This document shows positions 11,891-23,699 of a stretch of DNA of 64,000 bases, in pieces. Source of the stretch: Psettodes erumei (taxonomy: Eukaryota; Chordata; Actinopteri; Pleuronectiformes; Psettodidae); NCBI GenBank assembly GCA_016785225.1, contig JAFBJZ010000615.1, positions 142,485 through 206,484 on the forward strand. Reading direction: 5' to 3'. Position 1 is the first letter of the stretch; each line of letters starts with the position of its first letter. A program made the translations under genes and the position numbers. The notes below the pieces were generated by a model, which was given only the letters and a program-made list of their open reading frames with translations, ran no database searches and had not been told where the DNA came from.

Positions 11891-13269
11891 AATTCTTACC
11901 TGTGAAATAGAGATCTGACATATGTATCTCACTATGGCTAATGCTGTAATGTAAGGACACAATGCTTTATCTAAGAGTAACATTAGCCACGAGCCTTGGC
12001 CTTTCTCCTGTGTAAGATGCCCTTTACCAATTGCAATGTGCACAGAATCCTTTTTTAAAAAAATCTTTTACACATTGTCTCTATCATCCCAGTACCTCTT
12101 TACTCTTGAGTATGTTTTTCACTCATTTATTTACTTGAAAGTCTAGTCCTTCAAAGACTTGGCATTTGCCCCTTTGTTTGCCTCTGCTCCTGAAAGTCTC
12201 AAATGCACAAATGCATTCAAACAAATATGAATAACTGCGCTGAAGGCTTTTGTCAGAGATGCTTTCACCCTTGTTTCTCCCCGACTGCAGCATGTACTGA
12301 GTTATGTGACGCTGCAACATGCAAAGTTAGCTGAGGATGCAGCACTGGATCACATGGTGAAATCAGACAAATGGCACAGTCTGGGCTCACATATAACACT
12401 GTTGATGCGTGGGACCAAATTTAATTTCTCCATGTTGAACTTGCACAGAAAAAATCTCACAAGCTTATCTGCAACATGCAAATAAAAATGTTGTCTTATT
12501 TGATTTCTTAAAAAGATCATGACTAAAGAGTCTACGGCATGGGTGTCACAATAAAAGATTTTCTGCTTCAACTAATTCAGTGTAGTGAGCACATTTGCCA
12601 GGATGCAGCCGGCTGAGCTGCGAGTGCCTTACTTTGCAGCTCCTCCCAGAATGCTCTGTGCATTGTAGCACAGTGAATGTCTAAAGCTGTTTCTATTATT
12701 CGTCACACAAGATAAAAAATTTCAGCAGCCGCCATGTTCCACCACCCATCTGCTTGTTACAGGTGACTCACCTGTCTGTGATTCACAGGCTGTCGGCTAC
12801 AGGGAAAACCTGGTTTATAGATCTATAAGAAGCAACCCGGACATATCTGTTTGTACTGCACCTGTATGTATAAGCACACTTCTTCTGAAACAGGAGCACC
12901 AAAACCGAATGCAGCCCTTTTAATTATCTTTCTTTGCCTTATGCTTTTGTTAACACTAAAATACATCTACATTTATTTTAAAAAATGGGAGAAGGGGCTT
13001 CAGTTTTGCTCATTTATTACTTGAGACAAATAATTTAGAGAAAAGAATCTCACAACCCAAAACGCTGCAGAGAGGAGGGTTTGGGTAAGAACAAGAGGAA
13101 GTTTGAGTACTTTTTTTTTTTTTGCAACTGTTTGCACCTGTTCTTTCTCTTTTCCTGCGGATCCACCATAATAATAACAACTCACAAATATTTTTTTCCC
13201 CAAGAGGTGTGTACATCACTGCAATGTTGTAAAAGCTTGCAAGAGAATGCAGGCAAATGGTTTCACCTC

Positions 13270-13302
<33 letters not shown>

Positions 13303-14346
13303 CTTTAGGTCGACTATAAAGCCAAACGTGATTCCTGTTTCTATTTCTTAACTGTAAGTATTTTCCTATGGCGTAGAGATAATGACGTAAGCTAATTTAA
13401 CAGCTTCGTGAAACAAACCGATGCGTTTTAATGAAATTACAAATTTACAAGAGCTTCGTGCAATTACTTCAAATAATACGCGATTGTACTTGTCTTGTTT
13501 TCAAACTGCCCCGGCCATGTGATGCGCTGTAAACAGCTGAGTGCGCACAGTACGTGGACAGTCCACTGCGCCCTCAGCCTGTGTTAGTACAGGCTACTTG
13601 GCGGTCACTGGGTGTAAAAACGCGTTCAGTTCCGCGGCAGTAAACCGGGGCATGGGGAAGCGTGGCCCACAGCAGCCTCTAGTGAATCTCCCGGGGTTGC
13701 ATCAGCTCGGTCCTGCAGCAGGTCCGCTCCTCTGCCTCTTGGCTTCTTTATAGATAAGACTATATGAGTCATACAGCCACTGAACGAAGCATCACTCGCT
13801 GCCTCTCCCGGGCTCTCTCCCAGTGCGCAAACACGGGCACCGAAATGCACCACGGCGTTCAGGGTTGTGACATTCACGAAACGCTTCATCGGTGAGCCTG
13901 GTAAATGGAGCACAGCATCTTATATGACCCAGCCTATGGATTTGTCGTGATCTGGACACACACAGTACACACTGATGGACATTTTATCTAAAAAAAAAAC
14001 CCAACTGCTAAGACCAACAAGATTTCACACAGGCTATTTGTTGTTTAATGTCCCAACACAGCCTTTGCATTAGATTTTGCCCCCTGAACTAAAATATTGC
14101 ATATGTAGCAACTAACTAAACCATCAATTAGTTAAAAAAAGAGCCCAGATTCTGTATTTATGGTACATCTATACTCGTTGCATTACGCAAATGCACAACT
14201 TGACAGCCGGCCCGAGTACATCAACAGACCAAATATTTTGGCTGTAACTAATACACAGAGCGCGGGGGGGGAACATTAAATTGAACTGCGCTTTGCCTAA
14301 ACGAGACACAATAATACAACAGTGGCGCGATTAAAAACAAACTCAC
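11891..14346 (-). other. tent5d 5'UTR intron (predicted)
   Basis: Reading the - strand, a donor follows CCAG at 14347 (gtgagt). An acceptor (tttcacag) ends at 11900, nine bases before the start codon. The 2.4 kb between has no convincing coding sequence. It contains an ATT trinucleotide repeat at 13272-13300 and several short homopolymers. Confidence 0.55.
13272..13300. repeat. (ATT)n microsatellite
   Basis: About nine to ten uninterrupted ATT units lie inside the predicted tent5d 5'UTR intron. Confidence 0.9.
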
Positions 14347-14530
14347 CTGGTTTGTGGCCAAATTAAAATGGAAAGTGAAGCCAGCGCGGCAACGCGAGGG
14401 AGGAGAGAGATAAGCGGGGAGATAGACCAACAGGTTTTATCCGACCCAGCTGGAGAGGTTGAAGCTGAAGTTAACACGGACAGTTTCCTTCTCAGCGCAG
14501 GAGCACTGTTTCCATGGCAATCGGGCGTCA
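14347..14530 (-). other. Predicted noncoding first exon of tent5d (upstream end approximate)
   Basis: The exon is inferred from a strong donor on the - strand at 14347/14346 and from the CpG-rich sequence immediately upstream. The transcription start is not determinable here; the boundary at 14530 is a placeholder. Confidence 0.3.
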
Positions 14531-14549
14531 CGAAATTTACGGTAAATCA

Positions 14550-15201
14550 CGACGCTCGGTCCCTCTGTAAACCCAACCGCCGAGCGACGGGCCGCTCAAC
14601 TTTGAAACAATGCACCCGCGGCGCGGCCAGCCGCACAGTTTGACGGAGTTGGACTTTTATTTGACGGAGCGAACCGATATGTGTCGAGGCTGAACTCCCG
14701 GCGTGCCACCGCACTGCCGAGGAGCCGTTGCGGGGTGAGCGTCGCGTCAGGCGGAGTGAGTCATCCCCCCCTCTCTCCCCGCCGCGATTCCACACAGTAA
14801 ATCTAATCATCAATCAGCCGCTCTCGCCGCCCACCGCTCCGCCGCTGCGCGCGGCCGCGTTCACTTTCATCCCACAATCGCCCGAACAATGGTGCGCACA
14901 AAAAAACCCGCATTGTGTTTAGATGTTAACGGTTAGTAGTTGTTTTTCCTTTTCATTCACGTTTTTGTGTGTGTGTGTGTGGGTGCAGCTCCTCGTGACG
15001 TAGATGGAATACCACCACCACGTGACAATGACGTCGTTCATATTTTGGTACGACATCAGGAAGTACAGGACAAGGCGAACACCGAAACCCGAAAGGCTGA
15101 AGTTTCGCCGATTCGTTTGATCGAACTGCCCTCCTTCTCCGCGGACCCGACCGTGAGTATTCGACGGAGCGACTGTTGGATTCGCGAAGAGTCGCGTCGA
15201 G
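14550..15201. promoter_or_regulatory. CpG-rich shared promoter between tent5d (-) and chmp1b (+)
   Basis: The two genes are head-to-head with about 0.7-0.9 kb between first exons. CpG is dense at 14560-14890 and 15080-15440. Between them sits a GT tract (about 14967-14981). Near the chmp1b start are an E-box CACGTGAC at 15019-15026, a CRE-like TGACGTCG at 15029-15036 and an ETS-type AGGAAGT near 15058. No TATA box is evident. Confidence 0.5.
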
Positions 15202-17706
15202 ATGTCCAGAAACATGGAGAGTATCCTTTTGAAAACGGCGGCGAGTGAAGGAGGCGCGACGGCGGCGCGGGCTCGGGGAGCGACCAAAACACGGTAGTTT
15301 CTGGCGAGGCCGGGGAGATCTGTGCGGAGAGGACGCCCGAGACGTCGCGGAGTGGGTCACGCGTCCACCGGAGGCACCGGCACAGCCTCGCCGAGCGACC
15401 TGGACGTCTCCCATCCGGCGCCAGGCGTCGTGAAATGGGAGAGAACCGGGCTGAAGGCCTGGGAGGCTTCGTCGCTTAATGGCTGGAAATACCCGACAAC
15501 TTGCGCCGAGCGGTTGACACTTTCACTGTGGAGACTGGGTGTTTAAATAATACTAATCATAATAATAATTTGACACAGTCCCATGAAGGTTTCACATTAA
15601 CTGTGCAAACGAAGGGAAATTAAAGGGAAACTCCAATCATACCAGTTAAACGACCTGCTTTTATTACGGATCTCTCTTTATTTAGGAATTCTGACCAAGA
15701 TAAATCTATAATGGAGACGTTAAATTACCTCAAACTCAGTTTGGCGGCTCATTCCTAACATTTCTTGTAAGTCATCGGCCAACATACGTAAGCAGATGCT
15801 GATATATCAGCATGCCAGGTTTATCCATCTAGCTCTAAGTTAAACCCGTTAAAATAAGAAAGTAGGAGCGCACACCTAAGGTTGGGTGGCTAACTGAGCA
15901 AAGAATGAAGTACCACAACCACCAGAACCGCTCTTTTGGCTCGGATGGTTAAATCCCTGCAAAATGGGCTTATGCACAGACACATAAACACGTTCTTTTA
16001 AGAAATCACTTGCCCGAAAAGGTAAGTCTGTAGTTTGGATGTAAAGTTGCACGGTGCTGAGGCAGGTCTAAGATCAGCAGGAAAACTGTTCCTTTCTATA
16101 AGTGCATGGAGGCTGATTCCTGCCTAGGTTGCCTGTTGTTTCTTGGTTTGGACTTGGTTTCTTCTTTAACCTCGCAATTCAGAACACCTCTTTAATTTAA
16201 AGCTCGCCGCCAAAGATCTCCAAAGAAGCTCCAAGAAATGTGACAAAGAGGAAAAGACGGAGAAGAGTAAAGTCAAGAAGGTAAGGTGCGGCCCCTGAAG
16301 CCCGTCATCCAGCTACCGCAACACCAAAGGCCGCTGAGCGGCGTCGACTCAACCGCCTTATTCTCGCGTCATCCCCAGGCCATCCAGAAGGGCAACATGG
16401 AAGTGGCGAGGATCCACGCAGAGAACGCCATCAGACAGAAGAACCAGTCGGTGAACTTCTTGAGGATGAGCGCTCGGGTAGATGCGGTGGCGGCGAGGGT
16501 CCAAACCGCAGTGACGATGAACCAGGTATGTTGAAAACGGGGTCAGTGCACGTTGCTGTAGGCTGAGGAATAATTCATAAAAAAGCTTGTTTTGATTTTT
16601 GTTTTTGTGATTTTTGGTTTGTTTTTTAATCACCGTGTTTCATTTCACAGGTCACAAAATCTATGGCTGGAGTGGTGAAAGGCATGGACGCCACTCTCAA
16701 GAGTATGAATTTGGAAAAGGTAGAGTGCAGTTGGTACATGAAAATGATATTGCCTTTTTTTTCTTCGAGTCTGCAAACGATTACTCATCAACTCTTTGTT
16801 TGTTGTCTTTTTTTTTTAAAGATTTCAGCTCTCATGGACAAATTTGAGCACCAGTTCGAAACTCTGGATGTCCAGACCGCCCAAATGGAGGACACCATGA
16901 GCAGCACGACGACGCTCACCACGCCACAGGTACACTTCTCTGCTGCGCTGTCAGTCTTTCCCTGTGTCTGACGGTGTTTTAAAGATCCCACGTGTCTAAC
17001 GCGTGTCGTGTGTTTCAGAATCAAGTGGAGTCGCTGCTGCATGAAATGGCTGACGAAGCGGGGTAACCTTTTCTTTCTCTTTTTTTTTTTTTTGTTTTTT
17101 GTCCGAGTACATTTTGTGAAATAACATGACATACATGGTGTTTATTTCATCCGATTTGACAGACATTTGACGAATGGTTCGGACAGCATTCGGCTGTGTA
17201 GCGTAATCAAAGTCATTGTGACTTGAATCCAAAAGCGAGGTTTAAGTGTTGGTGTGTGTGTGTGTGTGTGTGTGTGTGGTGTATAGACTGGACCTGAACA
17301 TGGAGCTCCCTCAGGGACAGACTGGATCAGTGGGTACCAGCGTGGCCTCCGCAGAACAGGTACGCTCGCCTCTCACGACGTCCTCGTTTTTTGCAGTCGG
17401 GTCACGTGCGGCGCAACCGCCCCGTTTACCGCTGCTGCCGCATGGGCCCGATTATTTGTAAATTGAGGGTTCGCCGCATGGATCGACTGGAAAAAGAGGC
17501 GGGTAATGCGATTGCAGCGATTGTTTAAACTGCATTTGTCAGATGTTACAGTGCAGTGTTTGCAGAAAGCCTAATGAAATGGATTCTCCGAAATGACCCA
17601 GATTGCTGTCACCTTCATCTTCCTCACTCATGCCTGTGCTTGCTCTCTCTCTTGTCCAAAGGATGAACTCTCTCAGAGGCTTGCCAAACTCAGAGATCAA
17701 ATGTGA
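15202..17706 (+). CDS. chmp1b: chmp1b, charged multivesicular body protein 1B (ESCRT-III subunit)
   Basis: CHMP1B is a cytosolic ESCRT-III protein recruited to endosomes, the midbody and damaged membranes. It binds the AAA ATPase VPS4 and spastin through its C-terminal MIM helix. There are eight exons: 15202-15220, 16183-16280, 16379-16525, 16651-16719, 16822-16929, 17019-17062, 17287-17359 and 17662-17706, giving 200 aa (human 199). The protein starts MSRNMEKHLFNLKLAAKDLQ. It continues with KKAIQKGNMEVARIHAENAI, LMDKFEHQFETLDVQTAQ and DEAGLDLNMELPQGQTGS, all diagnostic of CHMP1B rather than CHMP1A. The MIM end reads DELSQRLAKLRDQM. The human gene is an intronless retrogene; here the introns are intact. 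Confidence 0.96.
17252..17278 (+). repeat. (GT)n tract immediately before the chmp1b exon 7 acceptor
   Basis: About 13 GT units end eight bases before the acceptor gtatag at 17286, leaving almost no pyrimidine tract. The exon that follows is in phase and encodes conserved CHMP1B residues, so the splice site is real. Confidence 0.9.
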
Positions 17707-18398
17707 AGGAAGACTGCTGCTGACTACACTACCTGAATATTACTCCCAAAACCACCCTTTATGCACGTCATTCTCTCCCCTGTACATCTCGCGTGTGTCT
17801 CTCTCTCGATGAGCTACTGCATCATCATCCTTTCTGTTTGTCTGTTTGGTTTTTTTTTCCCAGATAAAGGCAGATGTGGGTTCTGTATTGATTGTAACCT
17901 CATGGCAATTAGAATTATTCTTACGCATTGAACTAACAGAACTGCTGGGTATGGATAATGTATGCGTTTCTTAAGCATACAAAATTACCGGTAAAGGAGA
18001 TCTAATTTAACCATATTGTTAAATATGCAAACTGGAGAACACCATACATTGAAATAATTTGGATTGCTGCAGTTATTGCCCTGCATATTATTTATAGGCC
18101 AATTTCATATACGGATCGGGTTTAAGATTAAGGTTTGGGATGATGGAATTTCTTGTTCATTTGTGCATGATTGCACAAAACATACTGTATATGCATTTTC
18201 TCCTCTTGGCATCATAGTGTGAAAAAAGACCCACCGGTGAAAAGACTTCCTGTTTTGAGTCATTGTATTTTATTTCTGACAAATACTTTAAGGAGATACC
18301 AGATGAGTAACCCGTGTGTTTGTCTGGTCGTCTTTGGTGGTTTCGCTGATTTGTTTGGAAAGGGGTTACTGTTTGGAGATTACGTACAATAAGTAAAC

Positions 18399-18404
18399 AA
18401 TAAA
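18399..18404 (+). terminator. chmp1b polyadenylation signal AATAAA
   Basis: A canonical hexamer lies 0.7 kb after the chmp1b stop and is followed by T-rich sequence. Its position suggests a 3'UTR of about 700 bases. Confidence 0.6.
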
Positions 18405-18419
18405 GTTTTATAATACTTT

Positions 18420-20839
18420 TATCGATTTGCCGTTTCAATGCATTTATCATTTTCAGCAGTTCCATATAAATCTCTCCTCTGTCTGTGGTGGAAGATCCAT
18501 TTTGAAAATCATAAACTCACATACTGTATATTCTCGGCTCTATGACATCTCCGAAATTGCTGTGTGTTTTTTTTCCCGTTGAAGTATGGGCACTTAAAAC
18601 TGTTGGGGCGAACCGGGGAAGAAAGGTGCCATTAATCAACATTATGTAGGTTCTCGCATTTCTAAGCAGGGTTATGACTGAGATTTATGCGTGTCTACAT
18701 TAGCACCAGGAGGTCCAAGGGGAAATTGATGCCATCTAGCAAATAATCGTCCTCAGAGAGCCAGGAATACTTAATAGATGACATAAAACACTTAGACCTC
18801 AACAGATGAGATTAAAAGTGCAGACAGTATTAATCGCTCATATTCTGTCAGAAATGTGTAATATGGCCCTTTTCTTGCTTTAATGTGAGGTTTCCAATTG
18901 CTGGCCACATCATTTTCTCTCTCTGTTGCTGCTGTGTCCCTTCTCAGTAATCAGAGATCCATTCTCAGTCGAGGTCCTTACCTCAAAGCAGCCTTTGAAT
19001 TTTCTGCTCCGCTGCGTGCAGATGAAATCAGAGCTAATCCATCACTGCGGCCTTTAAAAGTTGCGCGTACGCGTAAGACAAACACACCTGACTTCTCCTC
19101 AGTTGAAGAAGAGGTGCCGTTGGCATCACCTGCAGGGCAGCGGGGACGTCGTTGCGTCCTGTTGTTCAGGTGTGTCACGGTTTTGGTCACGTGCGTTAAC
19201 GTGTGGAACTTTTGTAGTTAAGCGCAGCCCTGGTTGAAAGTATAAATGAATTGCGCGAAATGTTGCAACGCTGTTTGGGCCACTGCACCGCATCATTATT
19301 CTGGTGTCATCCTTTGAACGACTATTCGTCAACAGCACAGTTTATTCCAAAGACCAAGCCCCACTGTAAACCACACAACTCAGACACACGCCTCTTGTTG
19401 TCGTAGCGCATAGCGATGGAGTTGCTGATGTGATTATGACTTTGTATGACTGGAGAATTACGTGTTCATTTCCACCTAGCGGTGACCGTGTGAAACTACA
19501 ACTCAGCGTCCATCAGCGACAACAGCCTTGCAATATCAATCCACAACATTTTAATGCACTTGAGTCTAAATCTACAAGATGTGTGACAAGATTGCACACG
19601 TGTTACTGATTTGTTCTTTTTTTGCTCGTCAAAGATAACTCTATTATCTCATTTTGTTTGTATTTATATTTTTAGTTTCTTTGAACTTGTCAGCGAAAAA
19701 GTAAAGCTGGTGCAACTTTTTTTTAACCTACAAACTGCATGCTGGGGGGGGTTACTGTCAGATTTACGTTACGTTTTTGTTTTTGTTGTTTGTTTTTACA
19801 AAAAATTAAAATATTTTTACAAAAACTACTAAAGTCGAAAGTTTCAAATGGGTAATTTTCGTATTCTCGAACGATTTTTATTTATTTTATTTAGATCCGA
19901 TCAGTTCTAGGATGGTGAATACACCTACATACACATTATTCTGATGGTATGTTAGCCTGATTGCAGTATAATTGCATTTAGAAAAATGTTCTCACTGTGA
20001 AATTCTAACGTTAAATGTTATAATTCAGCTAAAACTATTTTAACCCAACAAAGAGGAACGGGCGGGCGAAAGGAGGGTTATTTTTCTCTGCGTATGGTCT
20101 GAGAGGCATTTAAACTCTCCGCTTCCAAAATCGACAACCTTCAACCTACATGAATTTTCACATCGCTAATTTATTTTTTCTTTATGACCTTAACTTAAAC
20201 ATAAATGTATTCCCTGAGCGTCCGTAGGGGTGAAAACAACCTGAGAGCCGTGAGACAAAACTCAGGGCGCACAGCTGCTTGAGTCATCATGTGACTTTAG
20301 CGTAAACAGGAAGCAGCTGATCTTGACTCTACTGTCTGCTTCCACCAAGTAATGTGTTTTGCGAAAAACAAGTAAAAGCCACAGGCCATAACTTCTTGAA
20401 CAGAAGCAACTGGGTAAGTAGACGACACGGCGCTCATTCTATCTTAGCCAGCCAACCGTTTAGCCCGGCTAATCTACCTGACGTATATATGGACTATATG
20501 TCGTAGCTAGCCGCGTTAGCGTTAGCCTAAGTGTTTATCCGGAACAGAGAAATGAGTGTTTATCAACCGCATTAAGATGTTTACGTGTTTCTCCGTGCTA
20601 GCTAAGCTAATGACGTGTCGAACACGCGGACTTGCCCGACCTTTCGAGCGTTTAAACTCTTTAAACTGTGGCTGCGTGGGCTTTTTCGCCTGAGCAGAGC
20701 GAAGTGGCAGCCAGGTGACAAATATTCTGGGTCTGCTCCGCAGCTCGCGCAGAGGAAGAGGAGAGCCGCCGCGGACACACGCTGAAGTCACCTGACCTGC
20801 GGCTCACAGAAGCGCTCTACGCCGTGTCTGCCGAGGGGG
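18420..20839. other. Intergenic region between chmp1b and the Rag GTPase gene, with the Rag promoter at its end
   Basis: I see no gene here. The last 600 bases become GC-richer and hold the presumed Rag promoter and 5'UTR. TGAGTCA (20280-20286) overlaps TCATGTGAC (20287-20295), an AP-1-like site next to an MiT/TFE-like E-box. Function is inferred only. Confidence 0.4.
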
Positions 20840-21276
20840 ATGTCAAGCACAGCAATGAAGAAAAAGGTGCAAACCGGTGTCTTTGTTTTTTGTAGCATCA
20901 CAGGCGGCGGTGAGGTATATTTGCCCACAAGCTTTGGAACAGTTTGGAGGCGCTTGTGCTCCACTCGAGTATTTCGTCCGTCAGTCCTTTGCAATGAAGC
21001 ATTGGAGGCTGTGGTCCTGCTCACCATAAGCATTTCAAAATGTATATTTTGATTTGCAGTGTTCTGTATTTTTTAGATCACGAGCCAAAGGGATTGCTCA
21101 ACCGCACCAGTTGAGCAGGACCTGTAATGACTTTGTAGTTCTCACTTCTACTTTGCACTTGCAGTACAAATAGTCCTTCATTAGATCCATCCTCTGAATG
21201 AATTTTGTCATTTTCCCACAGCCTGACAAGGAGTTTACATACAATCATATAATACATATATCCACAAATCCAGATT

Positions 21277-21336
<60 letters not shown>

Positions 21337-23408
21337 ATATATATAGTGGATTTGCTTTCGCCTGTTTTAACTGCAATGAAGAGGCTTGATATTTCAAGTA
21401 GAGCGTATGGGCAACCTACTGACGGGCTAATCTGCTGCATTTGCATCCTTCAGGTGCTACTGATGGGAAAAAGCGGGTCTGGGAAGACCAGTATGAGATC
21501 AATCATCTTTGCCAACTACATAGCCCGAGACACACGCCGCCTCGGAGCTACAAGTAAGAGCGCTCTAAAGAAATGTGCTGCATGAGGATACAAGTTTGAT
21601 CTCATGACCTGCAACAAAGCCGTGTCACTCTTCTGTTCAATGCAGTTGACGTGGAGCACTCCCATGTTCGGTTTCTCGGCAATCTGGTTCTAAACCTGTG
21701 GGACTGCGGAGGGTAAAACACTTCTCTCTCTTATTTTGGGTCCCTGATTTGGCAATTCGTAGTGTTTCGCCTGTTTTGAAAGCGCCTGCTCAAAGCTGTG
21801 CTCTTCTCTACGCCTCAGACAGGACACGTTCATGGAGAACTACTTCACCAGCCAGAGGGACAACATTTTCAGGAACGTGGAGGTGCTTATTTATGTGTTC
21901 GATGTCGAGAGCCGGGAGCTGGAGAAGGACATGCATTACTACCAGTCGTGTCTGGAGGCCATCCTGCAGAACTCCCCCGATGCCAAGGTGTTCTGCCTCG
22001 TGCACAAAATGGACCTGGTGCAGGAGGACCAGAGGGACTTGGTGAGCTCCTCCTGGCATTTAGTGCACCGTTCCACCGACACGTGCACGTTTGCTGATGT
22101 CACTTTGACGTCGTCACCGCAAGCCTTGCCACCGTGCTTTGGCACACGCACTACTTTAATCACATAATATTATATTCCTATAATACAGCACTTAAGGCTG
22201 CTGACTACAACATGTATGCATCAGATAGAAATGAGGTAATGGAAAGATGCTGAATGAATATTACCTAGCCCAAACAATAAAAAGTCAATATTAATGTAGC
22301 TAGAATTAACTCTAATTATTATTTAAAAATAAAATGATGACTTTACACTTTGAGACAAATTTCTGTGTACTTTATTGATGTATTTTTGATGTTGGACTGC
22401 AGGAGAATACAGACAGCTGACTGCTTCCTCACCTCGGTTTCCTGCGATCCCCTGACTTTACTGTTCTGACTGTTTTTGCAGATCTTCAAGGAGCGTGAAG
22501 AAGACCTGAAGAGACTGTCCAGGCCTTTGGCTTGCACATGCTTCAGGACGTCCATCTGGGACGAAACCCTGTATAAGGTTGCAAATCTGACCGGCTTCTC
22601 GTTGAATCATCCACTGATGGAGCTGATAGTCTAAGGATTTTTTTTTTTACGTGTCTTTTGCAGGCTTGGTCTAGCATAGTGTACCAGCTCATCCCAAACG
22701 TCCAGCAGCTGGAGACCAACCTGAGAAACTTTGCACAGATCATTGAGGCGGATGAAGTTCTTCTGTTTGAGAGAGCCACCTTCCTGGTGAGTGCTGCCAC
22801 TCCCCCTGGCGCGACAGTGTCTGGGCAGAAAATCGGGATGCTGGAAACGAAAGCTGTTTGTTTTTGGGGTTTTTTTGCTTGTTGATTTTTTTTTTTTTCC
22901 CCCTGTGTTTGTCTAAATGCAGGTGATCTCCCACTATCAGTGCAAAGAGCAGCGCGACGCTCACCGGTTTGAGAAGATCAGTAACATCATCAAACAGTTC
23001 AAACTCAGCTGTAGGTGAGTTCTCCCTGCAAAAACATCCCATTTCAGTGCCCACATCCCCTGCTGCATTTTCATGTTTCCCATTTTTTGAGAAAAACTAT
23101 TTTCTTTCTATTCCAGTAAACTTGCAGCCTCTTTCCAAAGCATGGAAGTGAGGAACTCCAACTTTGCCGCCTTCATCGACGTCTTCACCTCCAACACATA
23201 CGTCATGGTCATCATGTCAGACCCGTCCATTCGTAAGTAGTGAAGGAAGCCTCCCTTTCTAAATCAGGATGACGATAATGATAAACAATGTCTCTGTCTT
23301 CTAGCATCTGCAGCCACTCTCATCAATATCCGCAATGCTAGGAAACACTTTGAGAAGTTGGAGCGGGTGGATGGACCTAAGCACAGCCTGCACATGAGAA
23401 TGCGCTAG
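20840..23408 (+). CDS. rraga: Ras-related GTP-binding protein A/B (Rag GTPase of the mTORC1 pathway)
   Basis: RagA/B pairs with RagC/D on the lysosome and recruits mTORC1 when amino acids are present. Nine exons: 20840-20866, 21454-21553, 21646-21712, 21819-22041, 22482-22577, 22664-22786, 22923-23014, 23117-23232 and 23305-23408. They encode 315 aa (human RRAGA is 313). It starts [20 protein letters not shown] with P-loop GKSGSGKTS. Then come [20 protein letters not shown] (G3/switch II), a CLVHKMDLV segment (G4-like) and the roadblock C-terminal domain ending [20 protein letters not shown] plus Arg. The alternative exon of long RRAGB between GAT and IDVEHS is absent. Human RRAGA is intronless, so this locus corresponds to the ancestral intron-bearing A/B gene; synteny favours the X-linked RRAGB lineage. 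The symbol follows fish usage. Confidence 0.95.
21279..21345. repeat. (TA)n microsatellite in intron 1 of the Rag gene
   Basis: About 33 TA dinucleotides with one phase slip near 21324. It lies 110 bases upstream of the exon 2 acceptor and is likely length-variable. Confidence 0.95.
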
Positions 23409-23639
23409 CCGGCGCGTTTGTCCCAGTGGATACTCTCAGCCAATCAGTCCACGGACCACAGGCGGCGTGCTGTGGTCTTCCAGCTCCGCGATACGTATGA
23501 GCAGTCCTGCACCGTTTCCTCTGTACCTTCACGTTCAATCACAGTTATTACGGGAGAAATCATATTTTGTTTTGGTCTAATTTCTACTGTATCTTGAACA
23601 GCGATGCATTCTGTCGATCTATTTGTCCCAACTTGATGC

Positions 23640-23645
23640 ATTAAA
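23640..23645 (+). terminator. Rag gene polyadenylation signal ATTAAA
   Basis: A variant hexamer lies 230 bases after the stop. It is the first plausible signal in the 3'UTR. Confidence 0.45.
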
Positions 23646-23699
23646 GAAAAATGAATGGCTGTGTTTGGAGCGGGGCTGCCTTTGCTGTTACACTTTGTC

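Noticed and set aside
14940..15414. Several open frames on both strands in the chmp1b promoter
   Set aside because: GC-rich promoter sequence; only the short first chmp1b exon at 15202-15220 is supported by protein identity.
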